Program-made: the position numbers and the translations under genes | Notes under the pieces: generated by a model | Database searches by the model: none | What the model was told of the DNA's origin: nothing | The model's input: only the letters and a program-made list of their open reading frames with translations | Assembly: GCF_000226955.1 (NCBI RefSeq) | Contig: NZ_AGFU01000034.1 | Location: 1-64,000, forward strand | Length of the DNA: 64,000 bases | Reading direction: 5' to 3' | Origin: Sphingomonas elodea ATCC 31461 | GTDB taxonomy: Bacteria > Pseudomonadota > Alphaproteobacteria > Sphingomonadales > Sphingomonadaceae | Shown: one piece after another, positions 8,864 to 17,724 of the stretch | Numbering within the stretch: the first letter of the stretch is position 1 | Layout of the letters: every line of letters starts with the position of its first letter

Positions 8864-9515
8864 GGGTCGGACGGCCGAAGCCGATATGGTGGAATCGCGC
8901 GGGCAGGGGGGCGTCGCCGTGCACGTCGGGCTTGCCGGGGCGGGGCAGGGTGATGGACTGGGCGTGGAGCATCATCGCCGGGCCGCCGCGGCCATAGACC
9001 GGATCGCCGACGATCGGAATGCCGATGCCTTCCAGCGCATGGACGCGGATCTGGTGGGTGCGGCCGGTTTCGGGATAGAAGGCGACCAGCGCGCGGCCGT
9101 CCTGCACCTCCATCCGCTTCCAGCGGGTGCGCGCAGACTTGCCCTTGGGGTCGTGCGTCATCCGCCAGCCTTCCTCGATTGTCGAGACCTTGCCGAGCGG
9201 CAGGTCGATCTCGCCGCTCTCCTGCTCGGGCACGCCGTCGAGGATCGCGACATAGCGCTTGGTGACCTGGCCCGCTTCGAATGCCTGGCCGAAGCGCTTC
9301 ATCGCCTTGGGATTGCGCGCGAGCAGCAGGCAGCCGCTGGTATCGCGGTCGAGCCGGTGGACGGGGACGGGCAGGCGCTCGAAACCGAAGGTCAGCTGGT
9401 CGAGCAGATCCTCCAGGCTCTCGCTGCGATCGCGCGGGCGATCGACGGGGAGGCCCGCCGGCTTGTCGATGATCAGCGCTTCGCCGTCGATGAAGAGTAC
9501 CCGGTCCTTGAACAT
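8856..9515 (-). CDS. RluA-family RNA pseudouridine synthase
   Basis: This 219-residue enzyme isomerises uridine to pseudouridine in rRNA or tRNA. The catalytic-aspartate motif HRLDRDTSGCLLLAR is present, followed by GRTHQIRVHALEGIGIPIVGDPVYG, which is typical of the RluA branch. No S4 domain precedes it, so it resembles the short RluA/TruC type. I use the ATG at 9513-9515; an in-frame TTG at 9540-9542 would add nine residues. Its end overlaps arfB, giving a translation-linked pair. The exact target base cannot be told from sequence. Confidence 0.88.
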   Translation of the reverse strand: MFKDRVLFIDGEALIIDKPAGLPVDRPRDRSESLEDLLDQLTFGFERLPVPVHRLDRDTSGCLLLARNPKAMKRFGQAFEAGQVTKRYVAILDGVPEQESGEIDLPLGKVSTIEEGWRMTHDPKGKSARTRWKRMEVQDGRALVAFYPETGRTHQIRVHALEGIGIPIVGDPVYGRGGPAMMLHAQSITLPRPGKPDVHGDAPLPARFHHIGFGRPTHG

Positions 9516-9563
9516 GCGCGGGATATAGCGATCCGCGTCCAATTCGCGAGCCCCGAAACGAAA

Positions 9564-9592
9564 ACGGCCGGAGCAGGGGGAGCTCCGGCCGT
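9564..9592 (-). terminator. Intrinsic terminator after wrbA
   Basis: A perfect inverted repeat, ACGGCCGGAGC and GCTCCGGCCGT, spans 9564-9592. Read on the minus strand it runs into a T-rich stretch (CCGTTTTCGTTTC). It sits 44 bases past the wrbA stop and before the pseudouridine synthase start. Confidence 0.85.
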
Positions 9593-9635
9593 CGTTGTGC
9601 GCGGCGCGATACGCTACGGGCGCGCGCTTCGGGGG

Positions 9636-10238
9636 TTACGCCTTCAGCTTGGTGGCGGTGGTCGCGACGCGGGCGCCGAGATAGCGGGCACCGTCGAGCT
9701 CGACCGCGCTCGGCTGGCGGCTGCCGTCGCCATCGGCGATCGTGGTCGCACCATAGGGCGCGCCGCCCTTCACCTCGTCAACGCCGCCCTGACCCTGGAA
9801 GCCATAGTCGAGGCCGACGATCGTCATGCCGAAGTGGAGCAGGTTGGTGAGGATCGAGAACAGGGTGGTTTCCTGGCCGCCATGCTGCGACGCGGTGGAG
9901 GTGAAGGCCGCGCCGACCTTGCCGTTCAGCTGCCCCTGGAACCACACGCCGCCGGCCTTGTCCCAGAACGCCGCCATCTGGCTGGCCATGCGGCCGAAGC
10001 GGGTGGGGCTGCCCACGATGATGCCGTCATACTGGGCAAGCTGGTTCACGTCGTCCAGCACCGGGTGGCTCTCGTCGACGCGGAAGCCGGCGGCCTTCGC
10101 CACTTCGAACGGCGCGGTCTCGGCGACGCGGCGGACGTCGACGGTGGCGCCGGCGCTGCGGGCACCCTCGGCGACGGCATCGGCCATCGTCGCGAGATGG
10201 CCGTAGGAGGAGTAATACAGAACGAGGATCTTGGTCAT
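9636..10238 (-). CDS. wrbA: NAD(P)H:quinone oxidoreductase WrbA
   Basis: This 200-residue flavodoxin-like FMN protein reduces quinones by two electrons, avoiding semiquinone radicals. Landmarks are [17 protein letters not shown] (phosphate-binding loop), [26 protein letters not shown] and the [10 protein letters not shown] segment typical of type IV NAD(P)H:quinone oxidoreductases. AGGA lies upstream of the ATG. It follows a pirin gene that is divergent from a LysR regulator; this trio suggests an electrophile or redox stress response. Confidence 0.95.
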   Translation of the reverse strand: MTKILVLYYSSYGHLATMADAVAEGARSAGATVDVRRVAETAPFEVAKAAGFRVDESHPVLDDVNQLAQYDGIIVGSPTRFGRMASQMAAFWDKAGGVWFQGQLNGKVGAAFTSTASQHGGQETTLFSILTNLLHFGMTIVGLDYGFQGQGGVDEVKGGAPYGATTIADGDGSRQPSAVELDGARYLGARVATTATKLKA

Positions 10239-10295
10239 GGTTGCGGTCCTTTCGGCAGGAAGGAAAAGGGGCGGGCGGGCCGCCCCCGGGAAAGC

Positions 10296-10994
10296 TCACT
10301 CGGTGTCGACGAGGACGATCTCGGCGTCTTCGAGCGCGGTGATCGTCACGGTCTGGCCACCGCTGAGCGCTGCACCATCGCGGGCGTCGATGCGATCATC
10401 CGCAAGGCTGATCGACCCCACCGCCGGTACAAGATAGGCGTGCCGACCCTCACCCACGGTATAGGGGACGCTCTCGCCCGCCTTCAGCGTGGCGCCCAGC
10501 ACGCGGGCATTGGCACGGATCGGCAGCGCGTCCTTGTCGTCGGCAAAGCCCGAGGCCAGCGTGACGAAGCGGCCAGTGCGATCGCCCTTTGGGAAGGGCT
10601 TGGCGCCCCAGCTCGGCTGGCCGCCGGCCTCGCGCGGGAGGATCCAGATCTGGAAGATCCGGGTGGTCTCCGGCTCCAGGTTGTACTCCGCGTGGCGCAC
10701 GCCGCTGCCGGCGCTCATCACCTGCACGTCGCCCGCCTCGGTGCGGCCCTTGTTGCCCATCGAGTCCTGGTGGGTGATCGCACCCGAGCGGACATAGGTG
10801 ATGATTTCCATGTTCTGGTGGGCATGCGGCGGGAAGCCCGAATTGGGGGCGATCTCGTCGTCATTCCACACCCGCAGCGCGCCCCAGCCCATCCGGGACG
10901 GCTCGTAATAGTCGGCGAAGCTGAAGTGGTGTCTGGCCTTGAGCCAGCCGTGATCGGCGCCGCCCAGGCTTTCGAAACTGCGTTTGTCGATCAT
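10296..10994 (-). CDS. Pirin family protein (bicupin, YhhW-like)
   Basis: This 232-residue bicupin has the pirin metal site FPPHAHQNMEIITYV and, later, SGVRHAEYN, matching the His/Glu ligands of E. coli YhhW and Pseudomonas pirins, some of which show quercetin 2,3-dioxygenase activity. I start at MIDKRSFESLG (ATG 10992-10994), preceded by GGGAG; an upstream alternative start lacks support. It is transcribed away from the adjacent LysR gene and toward wrbA, 57 bases downstream, and is probably cotranscribed with it. The physiological substrate is unknown. Confidence 0.9.
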   Translation of the reverse strand: MIDKRSFESLGGADHGWLKARHHFSFADYYEPSRMGWGALRVWNDDEIAPNSGFPPHAHQNMEIITYVRSGAITHQDSMGNKGRTEAGDVQVMSAGSGVRHAEYNLEPETTRIFQIWILPREAGGQPSWGAKPFPKGDRTGRFVTLASGFADDKDALPIRANARVLGATLKAGESVPYTVGEGRHAYLVPAVGSISLADDRIDARDGAALSGGQTVTITALEDAEIVLVDTE

Positions 10995-11049
10995 CGCTGA
11001 TCTCCCATGTGTCGCCGCCAAGATAGGCAGCCCGATCGGCGCGTAAACG

Positions 11050-11074
11050 GAAACGTTGGAAACTGATCGTTTCG
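11050..11074. promoter_or_regulatory. Candidate LysR operator between pirin and LysR genes
   Basis: In the 113-base divergent gap, GAAAC-N5-GTTTC lies at 11059-11073 and a further GAAACG at 11050-11055 also pairs with CGTTTC. This dyad between a LysR gene and its divergent neighbour has the geometry expected for a LysR-type binding site. The assignment is inferred from position and symmetry. Confidence 0.5.
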
Positions 11075-11107
11075 TGATATGGCTTCCGATGCAGCAGGAG
11101 GTGCGGG

Positions 11108-12019
11108 ATGAAGCTACCGGATTTCGAGGCCTGGGCGGTGTTCGCCAGCGTAGTGGAGCACCGTTCGTTCAGCGGCGCGGCACTGGCGCTGGGGGTCTCC
11201 AAGGCGACAGTTTCGAAGGCGATCACCCGGCTGGAAGAGCGGCTCGGCACCGCCTTGTTCCACCGCACCTCGCGGCGGCTGACGCTGACCGACAGTGGCC
11301 AGCAGCTCGCCGAACATGCCCAGCGTATCCTGGAAGACGGTCAGTCGGCGGAGGAGGCGGCGTTCGAAAGCGCCAGCGCGCCCTCCGGCGTGGTGCGGCT
11401 GGCGGCGCCGCTCACCTTCGGCGCGCGGCACCTGTCGGGCCTGATTGCCGAGTTCATGGCGCTGCACCCGCAGATCAAGGTGGAACTGACGCTCTCCGAT
11501 GCGTTCATCGACATCGTCGGCGAGGGGATAGACGTGGCGCTGCGCATCGCCGAGCTGCCCGACAGCTCGCTGCGCGCGCGGCGGCTGGGGCCCGTGACCA
11601 TCCATGTCGTGGCAGCGCCGGGCTATTTCGAGCGCGAGGGGCGGCCGCAGCATCCCGCCGATCTCGCCCGCCATGCCTGCTTCGTCTATACCAACACCGC
11701 GACGCCGGGCGTGTGGCGCTTCAAGAAGGCGGGCGGCGAGGAAGCGGCGGTGCGGGTGGACGGGCCGCTGCGCACCGATAATGGCGAGGCGATGCTGCCG
11801 GCGCTGCGCGCCGGGCTGGGCATCGCCCGGCTGCCGGGCTTCCTCGTCGATGCCGAGCTTGCCGCCGGGCGGCTGGAAGCGGTGCTGGCCGACTGGGTGG
11901 CCGGATCGGTGGGGCTGCACCTCGTCACGCCCCCCGGATCGCGCCGGCCGGTGCGGGTCGAGGCATTGATCGACTTCCTGACGGAGCGGTTGCGCACGCT
12001 CTGCGTTCGAGCGGCGTGA
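11108..12019 (+). CDS. LysR-family transcriptional regulator
   Basis: A 303-residue LysR-type regulator. An N-terminal winged helix-turn-helix (FASVVEHRSFSGAALALGVSKATVSKAITRLEERLG) is followed by a substrate-binding effector domain (VRLAAPLTFGARHLSGLIAEFM). It resembles the CrgA/DmlR-like branch. AGGAGG lies upstream of the ATG. Divergence from pirin-wrbA suggests it controls that pair and itself. Its GTGA overlap with the next gene means the transporter downstream is translationally coupled. Confidence 0.93.
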   Translation: MKLPDFEAWAVFASVVEHRSFSGAALALGVSKATVSKAITRLEERLGTALFHRTSRRLTLTDSGQQLAEHAQRILEDGQSAEEAAFESASAPSGVVRLAAPLTFGARHLSGLIAEFMALHPQIKVELTLSDAFIDIVGEGIDVALRIAELPDSSLRARRLGPVTIHVVAAPGYFEREGRPQHPADLARHACFVYTNTATPGVWRFKKAGGEEAAVRVDGPLRTDNGEAMLPALRAGLGIARLPGFLVDAELAAGRLEAVLADWVAGSVGLHLVTPPGSRRPVRVEALIDFLTERLRTLCVRAA

Positions 12020-13086
12020 AGCGCCTCGTCCCCGATGAAGCCGATGCGCGGTTCGTCCGCCGCGTCCTGATCCTCCTCACCGTCGGTGGGGTGGTGGTGG
12101 CGCTGGTGCGCGCCGCCGACCTGCTGATCCTGACCTTCGGCGCGGTGCTCGGCGCGGTGGTGATCCGCGCGATCGCCGATCGCTATGCGCAGCTGGGCGT
12201 GCCCCGGCGCTGGTCGGTGGTGGCGGCGATGGCGAGCGTGGTGGCGGCGATCGCCTTCCTCGTCTGGCTGTTCGCGGTGCAGTTCGGGCCGCAGGTGGAA
12301 GCGCTGGTGCGTTCGATCCCGCAGCTGATCGCGCGGCTGGAGCAATGGGCGCAGGGCAGCCCGGTGGCCGCCAAGCTGTACGACGCGGCCGAGGCGGCGT
12401 TCGCCGGATCGCGCGTGGCGCGCGACGCCAGCGGCTTCGCCCTGGGTTCGTTCGAGCTGTTCCTGAATTCGCTGCTGCTGCTGGTCGGCGCGCTGTTCAT
12501 CGCCGCCGATCCGGGGGTGTATCTGCGCGGCGTGCTGCTGCTGGTGCCGAAGGGCAATCAGCGCGACGCGGTTGCGGACGCGCTCGCCGATGTGGGGACC
12601 ACGCTGCGGCTGTGGCTGCGCAGCCAGCTGATCCTGATGACCAGCATGGGCCTGCTGGTGGGCGTGGGGCTGTGGATCGCAGGCGTGCCGTCGCCCGCCG
12701 CGCTGGGGCTGCTGGCCGGGCTCAGCGAATTCATCCCCTATGTGGGGCCCACCGCGGCGATGCTGCCCGCGCTGGGGCTGGCCGCGACCGGCGGGCCGGG
12801 CTCGCTGATCGGGTGCCTGCTCGTCTTCGCCGGCGTGCGAATCGTGCAGACCAATTTCCTCACGCCCTTCGTGCAGAGCCGGGTGATCGCCATCCCGCCC
12901 GCCGTCACGCTGTTCGCGATCATCGGCATCGGCTTCGTCTTCGGATTGTTCGGCCTGTTCTTCTCCGCCGCGCTGCTCGTGGTTATATTCACTTTGGTGC
13001 GAAGCCTGTATCTTCGCGAGGTTCTGGGCGAGAATATCGAGGTCCGCCCGCACGATAGGGAACCTCCGTTTCGGCCCGATGCGTAG
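12016..13086 (+). CDS. AI-2E family transporter (PerM/TqsA-like)
   Basis: This 356-residue inner-membrane protein has about eight predicted membrane segments. It belongs to the AI-2E/UPF0118 family of exporters, whose members have been tied to autoinducer export or sodium/proton antiport. The family signature is visible at [23 protein letters not shown] and [19 protein letters not shown]. It starts at a GTG overlapping the LysR stop (GTGA). Substrate unknown. Confidence 0.88.
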   Translation: MKRLVPDEADARFVRRVLILLTVGGVVVALVRAADLLILTFGAVLGAVVIRAIADRYAQLGVPRRWSVVAAMASVVAAIAFLVWLFAVQFGPQVEALVRSIPQLIARLEQWAQGSPVAAKLYDAAEAAFAGSRVARDASGFALGSFELFLNSLLLLVGALFIAADPGVYLRGVLLLVPKGNQRDAVADALADVGTTLRLWLRSQLILMTSMGLLVGVGLWIAGVPSPAALGLLAGLSEFIPYVGPTAAMLPALGLAATGGPGSLIGCLLVFAGVRIVQTNFLTPFVQSRVIAIPPAVTLFAIIGIGFVFGLFGLFFSAALLVVIFTLVRSLYLREVLGENIEVRPHDREPPFRPDA

Positions 13087-13124
13087 ATTCCACGGGGCTT
13101 GCGGAACCCGCCGGCTTACGAGAA

Positions 13125-13159
13125 ATTAACCTTTCGGCTTCATTGACGCTTAGGTTAAT
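13125..13159 (+). promoter_or_regulatory. Inverted ATTAACCT/AGGTTAAT upstream of ctrA (candidate CtrA half-sites)
   Basis: ATTAACCT at 13125-13132 and its perfect reverse complement at 13152-13159 lie about 60-95 bases upstream of the ctrA start. CtrA recognises TTAA-N7-TTAA or a TTAAC half-site; both arms contain TTAAC or its complement. Autoregulation is therefore plausible, although the spacing is not the canonical one. Confidence 0.5.
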
Positions 13160-13220
13160 GAACGTCCAAGCGCGTCGGGCATCGGGGCTACGGCGGGTGG
13201 TGTGGACAGGGGAACCGGCA

Positions 13221-13928
13221 ATGCGCGTGCTGCTGATCGAAGACGAGCCTAGCACAGCCAAGGCGATCGAACTGATCCTTTCGGGCGAAGGGTTCAATGT
13301 CTACACGACCGACCTGGGCGAAGAAGGCCTGGACCTCGCCAAGCTGTATGATTACGACATCATCCTGCTCGATCTGAACCTGCCGGACATGCACGGCTAT
13401 GACGTGCTGAAGAAGGTGCGCACCGCGCGGGTGCAGACCCCGGTGCTGATCCTCTCCGGCATCAACGAAATGGATTCGAAGGTGCGCTCGTTCGGCTTCG
13501 GCGCCGACGACTATGTCACCAAGCCGTTCCACCGCGAGGAGCTGGTCGCCCGCATCCACGCCGTGGTGCGCCGCTCCAAGGGCCATTCGCAGTCGGTGAT
13601 CCGCACCGGCAAGCTGGCGGTGAACCTGGACGCCAAGACCGTCGAGGTCGACGGCGCCCGCGTCCACCTGACCGGCAAGGAATATGCGATGCTGGAGCTG
13701 CTCTCGCTCCGCAAGGGCACCACGCTGACCAAGGAGATGTTCCTCAACCATCTCTATGGCGGGATGGACGAGCCCGAACTCAAGATCATCGACGTGTTCA
13801 TCTGCAAGCTGCGCAAGAAGCTGAGCATGGCCTGCGAAGGTGACAATTACATCGAGACCGTCTGGGGCCGCGGCTATGTGCTGCGCGAGCCGGACGAAGC
13901 GATCCAGGCGGATACCCAGGTCGCCTGA
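13221..13928 (+). CDS. ctrA: Cell-cycle response regulator CtrA
   Basis: This 235-residue OmpR-type response regulator is the master cell-cycle and polarity regulator of alphaproteobacteria. The receiver domain (residues 1-115) has the acidic pocket [11 protein letters not shown], the phosphoacceptor in [18 protein letters not shown], and KPF near residue 102. The DNA-binding domain reads [52 protein letters not shown], essentially the CtrA signature. I start at MRVLLIEDE, since the upstream extension is not conserved-looking. It is flanked by an inverted TTAAC pair and a strong terminator, so it is a single-gene unit. Confidence 0.97.
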   Translation: MRVLLIEDEPSTAKAIELILSGEGFNVYTTDLGEEGLDLAKLYDYDIILLDLNLPDMHGYDVLKKVRTARVQTPVLILSGINEMDSKVRSFGFGADDYVTKPFHREELVARIHAVVRRSKGHSQSVIRTGKLAVNLDAKTVEVDGARVHLTGKEYAMLELLSLRKGTTLTKEMFLNHLYGGMDEPELKIIDVFICKLRKKLSMACEGDNYIETVWGRGYVLREPDEAIQADTQVA

Positions 13929-13954
13929 TTACCCGATTTCCCGCAGGGGCAAGA

Positions 13955-13986
13955 GCCGCCGTCACCCCGATGACGGCGGCTTTTTT
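13955..13986 (+). terminator. Intrinsic terminator of ctrA
   Basis: A ten-pair stem, GCCGCCGTCA and TGACGGCGGC, is followed directly by six Ts, beginning 26 bases after the ctrA stop. Confidence 0.95.
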
Positions 13987-13996
13987 GTGCCTACAG

Positions 13997-14024
13997 CCCC
14001 TCCCCTTCAGGGGAGGGGTGGGGG
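13997..14024. repeat. GC-rich palindromic repeat R2, arm a
   Basis: CCCCTCCCCTTCAGGGGAGG followed by a G-run is one arm of the R2 element. An inverted partner arm lies at 14648-14680. Related two-armed copies are inside rnr (20705-20815) and at 61003-61115. Confidence 0.8.
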
Positions 14025-14126
14025 ATGACCGATCGGCAAGCGACGCACTTCTTGGCGGCAAACCCGTTCATGCGGGCTGATGGTAATCTGCTTAGATGTC
14101 CGGGAGTGGTGGGAAGCGGACGAATA

Positions 14127-14573
14127 CTACCAATCGTCTCGTCTCTGCTCTGGTCTATGTCGTCGCACTTTTCGCGCGGCCGAGTGCCACAAGCGCGTCT
14201 CGAAGTATTTTAGCTCTCTGCCCGACATCTCATCGCCAGCCTTCGCTGCACGCCTGAGCCAAGTGCGGTATCCACCCAGATCATTCCGGTTGAAACTGGA
14301 GATTGCAGCGTTTCTTGCCGCACGTGCATCACCGTGACGGTATGCTCGAAGATAAAGTCCGGCGGCGCTGAACCGGTCCTGCGGAGAGCCGAAAGCCTGC
14401 AGGCTATCTCCTTCTGATAACCAGTCTGCCAGATCAATCATAGCATCTGTGTGTCCTCGCAAAGCCAGATGCCACATCACCGGCACCCACAATCCGGACG
14501 ATTGACGGTGCTTGATGCGCAATGCCTTGAGATATTGCCGTCCCGTCGGCGTGCCATCGTTAAGGTGACTCAT
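14127..14573 (-). CDS. Small Sel1/TPR-like repeat protein of unknown function
   Basis: A predicted 148-residue soluble protein built of helical repeats resembling Sel1-like repeats, for example YLKALRIKHRQSSGLWVPVM, then HTDAMIDLADWLSEG, AAGLYLRAYRHGDARAARNA and YRTWLRRAAKAGDEMSG. Such repeats mediate protein contacts; no catalytic motif is seen. I chose the ATG at 14571-14573; ATGs seven and nine codons upstream are possible. Codon use is slightly less GC-biased than its neighbours. It sits exactly between two inverted arms of repeat R2, with no other gene in the interval. Confidence 0.65.
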   Translation of the reverse strand: MSHLNDGTPTGRQYLKALRIKHRQSSGLWVPVMWHLALRGHTDAMIDLADWLSEGDSLQAFGSPQDRFSAAGLYLRAYRHGDARAARNAAISSFNRNDLGGYRTWLRRAAKAGDEMSGRELKYFETRLWHSAARKVRRHRPEQRRDDW

Positions 14574-14647
14574 CCACCAAACATTGCACGGCATTGCCAT
14601 GGCAGCAAATGGGGCGGTTCCGGTCAAAACGATGCCCCTGCACAGGC

Positions 14648-14680
14648 CTAACCCCAATCCCTCCCCTGAAGAGGAGGGCG
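14648..14680. repeat. GC-rich palindromic repeat R2, arm b (inverted)
   Basis: ACCCCAATCCCTCCCCTGAA followed by GAGGAGGG is the reverse orientation of the arm at 13997-14024, with a few mismatches. Together the two arms bracket the Sel1-like gene. Confidence 0.75.
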
Positions 14681-14764
14681 TTTTAAGGTCGCTTCGCCTG
14701 CGCCGCGCCGCCGATCCGCCCGCGCCACCGCGCGGCGGCCATCGCCAGCCGGACCATGCGCGGC

Positions 14765-16420
14765 TTACTTCTTCGCCACCCAGGCGCGCTGGCCGGCTAC
14801 CCAGGTCTCCACCACCTTCACCCCCCTCAGTTCCGCCGGCGACACGGCCAGCGGATCGCGGTCGAGGATCAGGAAATCGGCCCAGAGGCCGGGGGCAAGC
14901 CGCCCGAACTTGTCCTCGGCGAACCCGGCATAGGCGCCGCCGATGGTGAAGCCGGCCCAACCCTGCTCGCGGCTGAGCTTCTCCTCCGGCCGCCAGCCGC
15001 CCGGCGGCATGCCCTGCGCATCCTGGCGGGTGACGCTCGCCGCCCAGCCGGCCCAGGGATCGGGGCTCTCGACCGGATAGTCGGAGCCGAAGGCCAGCCG
15101 TGATCCATCGCGCAGCATCGTCTGCCAGGCATAGGCGCCGGCCAGCCGGTCCGGCCCCAGCCGCGCCTCCGCCATCGTCCGGTCGCTGGTCTGGTGGACC
15201 GGCTGCATCGACGCGATCGTGCCGAACCTGGCGAAGCGCGGCAGGTCCTTGGGATCGATGATCTGGGCGTGCTCGATCCGCCAGCGCCGATCGCCCTTGT
15301 AGGTTTCCGACAGCGTCTCGATCGCGTCGAGGACCTGGGCATTGGCGCGATCGCCGATCGCGTGGACGGCGAGCTGGAAATTGTCCATCGCGCCGCGCGC
15401 CATCAGGTTGAGCAGCTGGTCGTCGCTGAGGAAGCCCAGCCCCTTGTTGCCGGGCGCATCGGCATAGTCGGCCTTGAGCCACGCGCCGCGCGACCCCAGC
15501 GCGCCATCGGCGTAGAGCTTGATGCCGCCCATCCGCAGCCGATCATTGTAGAGCCACGGCGTGGGGCCGGCACCTGCGACGCGCAGCGCGGTATCGACGC
15601 CGTGGGCGTAGCTCATGATCCGCACGCGGAGCTGGCCGATATCGGCCATGCCGCGCATCGTTTCCCAGTCGTCGACCGTGGTGCCCATGTCGGCGGTGGC
15701 GGTGATGCCGAGCGAGAGCAGCTTTTCCTGCGCCGCCAGAAAGGCCGCGTTGCGCTCGCGCGGGGTCGGCTGGGGCACGACCTTGGCGACCAGCTCGGTC
15801 GCGGCATCGACCAGCACGCCGGTGGGGCGGCCTTGCGCATCGCGCTCGATCCGGCCGCCGGCGGGATCCCTGGTGGCGGCGGTGATGCCGGCGAGTTCGA
15901 GCGCGCGGCTGTTCGCCCAGCCGGCATGGCCGTCGACGCGCTCCAGCCAGGCGGGGCGGTCGTTTACGGCGCGATCGAGATCGGCGGCGGTGGGGAAGCG
16001 GCCGAGCTTCCAGCTTTCCTGGTTCCAGCCGCGGCCGAGGATCCATTTGGCCGGGCTCTTGCCGGCATGGTCGCGGATGCGGGCGAGAGCGTCGTCGAGG
16101 CTGGACGTCGCGGTCAAGTCGAGCTGGAGCTGCTGGAAGCCGAGGCCCATGAAATGGCCGTGCGCGTCGACCATGCCGGGCACCAGCGTGGCGCCCTTCA
16201 GGTCGATCCGCCAGACCGGCTTCTTCGGGCGCTTCTGCCCCTTGGCGATCAGCGCCACGACCTTGCCCCAGGGATCGATCTGCAGTGCCTCGAACCGCAC
16301 GACCGCGCCTTGGGCGTCGAGCGTGATGCCGTTGACATTGTCAATGATTCCATCGGCCTGCGCAGCGGGCGCGAGCAGCAGGGCAGTGGCGGCGGCAAGC
16401 CGCTTGAGGCGCGTGAACAT
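14765..16420 (-). CDS. Exported amidohydrolase (YtcJ/amidohydrolase_3 family)
   Basis: This 551-residue metal-dependent hydrolase of the YtcJ/NfdA branch has an N-terminal signal peptide (ATALLLAPAAQA). The amidohydrolase barrel shows VPGMVDAHGHFMGLG (first metal ligands), ADMGTT, KLYADGALGSRGA, LAVHAIGDRANAQVLDAI and FGSDYPVESPDPW (catalytic aspartate). It is a complete, family-length protein that probably cleaves C-N bonds of a small amide in the periplasm; the substrate is not predictable. It is divergent from the threonine ammonia-lyase gene, with a 59-base gap. Confidence 0.9.
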   Translation of the reverse strand: MFTRLKRLAAATALLLAPAAQADGIIDNVNGITLDAQGAVVRFEALQIDPWGKVVALIAKGQKRPKKPVWRIDLKGATLVPGMVDAHGHFMGLGFQQLQLDLTATSSLDDALARIRDHAGKSPAKWILGRGWNQESWKLGRFPTAADLDRAVNDRPAWLERVDGHAGWANSRALELAGITAATRDPAGGRIERDAQGRPTGVLVDAATELVAKVVPQPTPRERNAAFLAAQEKLLSLGITATADMGTTVDDWETMRGMADIGQLRVRIMSYAHGVDTALRVAGAGPTPWLYNDRLRMGGIKLYADGALGSRGAWLKADYADAPGNKGLGFLSDDQLLNLMARGAMDNFQLAVHAIGDRANAQVLDAIETLSETYKGDRRWRIEHAQIIDPKDLPRFARFGTIASMQPVHQTSDRTMAEARLGPDRLAGAYAWQTMLRDGSRLAFGSDYPVESPDPWAGWAASVTRQDAQGMPPGGWRPEEKLSREQGWAGFTIGGAYAGFAEDKFGRLAPGLWADFLILDRDPLAVSPAELRGVKVVETWVAGQRAWVAKK

Positions 16421-16479
16421 GGGCGCAAGGCATAGGGCCTGTTCCCCTGCCGCGCCAGATGGTCTAGGCGGACAGGATC

Positions 16480-17724
16480 ATGGCTACCAAAGCAGCACCC
16501 GCGCCCGCCTCGCTACCCGTGTCGATCGACGATGTCCGGGCGGCCGCGGCGCGGATTAGCGGCGCCGTGGTGCGCACGCCGACGCTGCACAGCCGCACGC
16601 TCTCGCAGCTGACCGGCGCGAACGTGTACCTCAAGTTCGAGAATCTGCAGTTCACCGCGGCGTACAAGGAACGCGGCGCGCTCAACACGCTGCTCCAGCT
16701 GGATGCCGAGCAGCGTGCCAAGGGCGTGATCGCCGCCTCCGCCGGCAACCATGCCCAGGGCCTGGCCTATCACGCCACCCGGCTGGGCATCCCCAGCACG
16801 ATCGTGATGCCCAACAACACCCCGATCGTGAAGGTCACCCAGACCGAGGGCCACGGCGCCAATGTGGTGCTGTTCGGCGAGACGTTCGATGCCGCCTATG
16901 CCCATTCGCGCGAACTCGAGGCGGAGAAGGGCTATACCTTCATCCATCCCTTCGACGATCCGCGGGTGATCGCGGGCCAGGGCACCGCGACGCTGGAACT
17001 GCTCGAGGATGTGCCGGGCATCGACACGCTGGTGGTGCCGATCGGCGGCGGCGGGCTGATCTCGGGCGCGGCGGTGGTCGCCAAGGCGCAGGACCGGCCG
17101 ATCGAGGTGCTGGGTGTGCAGGCCGAGCTCTATCCCTCGATGTACAACCGCGTGCACCATACCGAGATGCCGTGCGCGGGCGACACGCTCGCCGAAGGCA
17201 TCGCGGTGAAGTACCCCGGCAACCTGACCGGGAAGATCGTCGAGGCGCTGGTAGACGACATCGTGCTGGTGGGCGAGCGGCGGCTGGAGGAGGCGGTGAG
17301 CCTGCTGCTGCAGATCGAGAAGACGGTGGTGGAGGGGGCAGGGGCCGCCGGCCTCGCCGCGCTGCTCTCCGAACCGGAGCGCTTCAAGGGCAAGGCCGTG
17401 GGCACCATCCTGTGCGGCGGCAATATCGACACCCGGCTGCTCGCCAACGTGCTGCTGCGCGACCTTGCCCGATCGGGCCGGCTCGCGCGGCTGCGCATCC
17501 GGTTGCAGGACCGGCCGGGCGCGCTGTTCCACGTCGCGCGGATCTTCCACGAGCAGGGCGTGAACATCATCGAGGTGTATCACCAGCGGGTGTTCACCTC
17601 GCTCCCCGCCAAGGGCCTGATCACCGACATCGAGTGCGAGACGCGCGACCGCAACCATCTCGACCGGCTGATGACCGCGCTGCGCCGGGCGCAGTATGAA
17701 GTGAGCATGGTCGAGCTCGCCTGA
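16480..17724 (+). CDS. ilvA: Threonine ammonia-lyase with C-terminal ACT domain
   Basis: This 414-residue PLP enzyme deaminates threonine to 2-oxobutanoate. The PLP lysine lies in FTAAYKERGALNTL, the substrate loop in ASAGNHAQGLAYHA, and the PLP phosphate loop in PIGGGGLISG. A single ACT domain follows from about residue 335 (RIRLQDRPGALFHVARIFHEQGVNIIEV). The single-ACT layout is that of the TdcB-like/shorter IlvA group (TIGR01127 type), not the two-ACT biosynthetic E. coli IlvA. Whether it serves isoleucine synthesis or threonine catabolism is open. Confidence 0.93.
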   Translation: MATKAAPAPASLPVSIDDVRAAAARISGAVVRTPTLHSRTLSQLTGANVYLKFENLQFTAAYKERGALNTLLQLDAEQRAKGVIAASAGNHAQGLAYHATRLGIPSTIVMPNNTPIVKVTQTEGHGANVVLFGETFDAAYAHSRELEAEKGYTFIHPFDDPRVIAGQGTATLELLEDVPGIDTLVVPIGGGGLISGAAVVAKAQDRPIEVLGVQAELYPSMYNRVHHTEMPCAGDTLAEGIAVKYPGNLTGKIVEALVDDIVLVGERRLEEAVSLLLQIEKTVVEGAGAAGLAALLSEPERFKGKAVGTILCGGNIDTRLLANVLLRDLARSGRLARLRIRLQDRPGALFHVARIFHEQGVNIIEVYHQRVFTSLPAKGLITDIECETRDRNHLDRLMTALRRAQYEVSMVELA

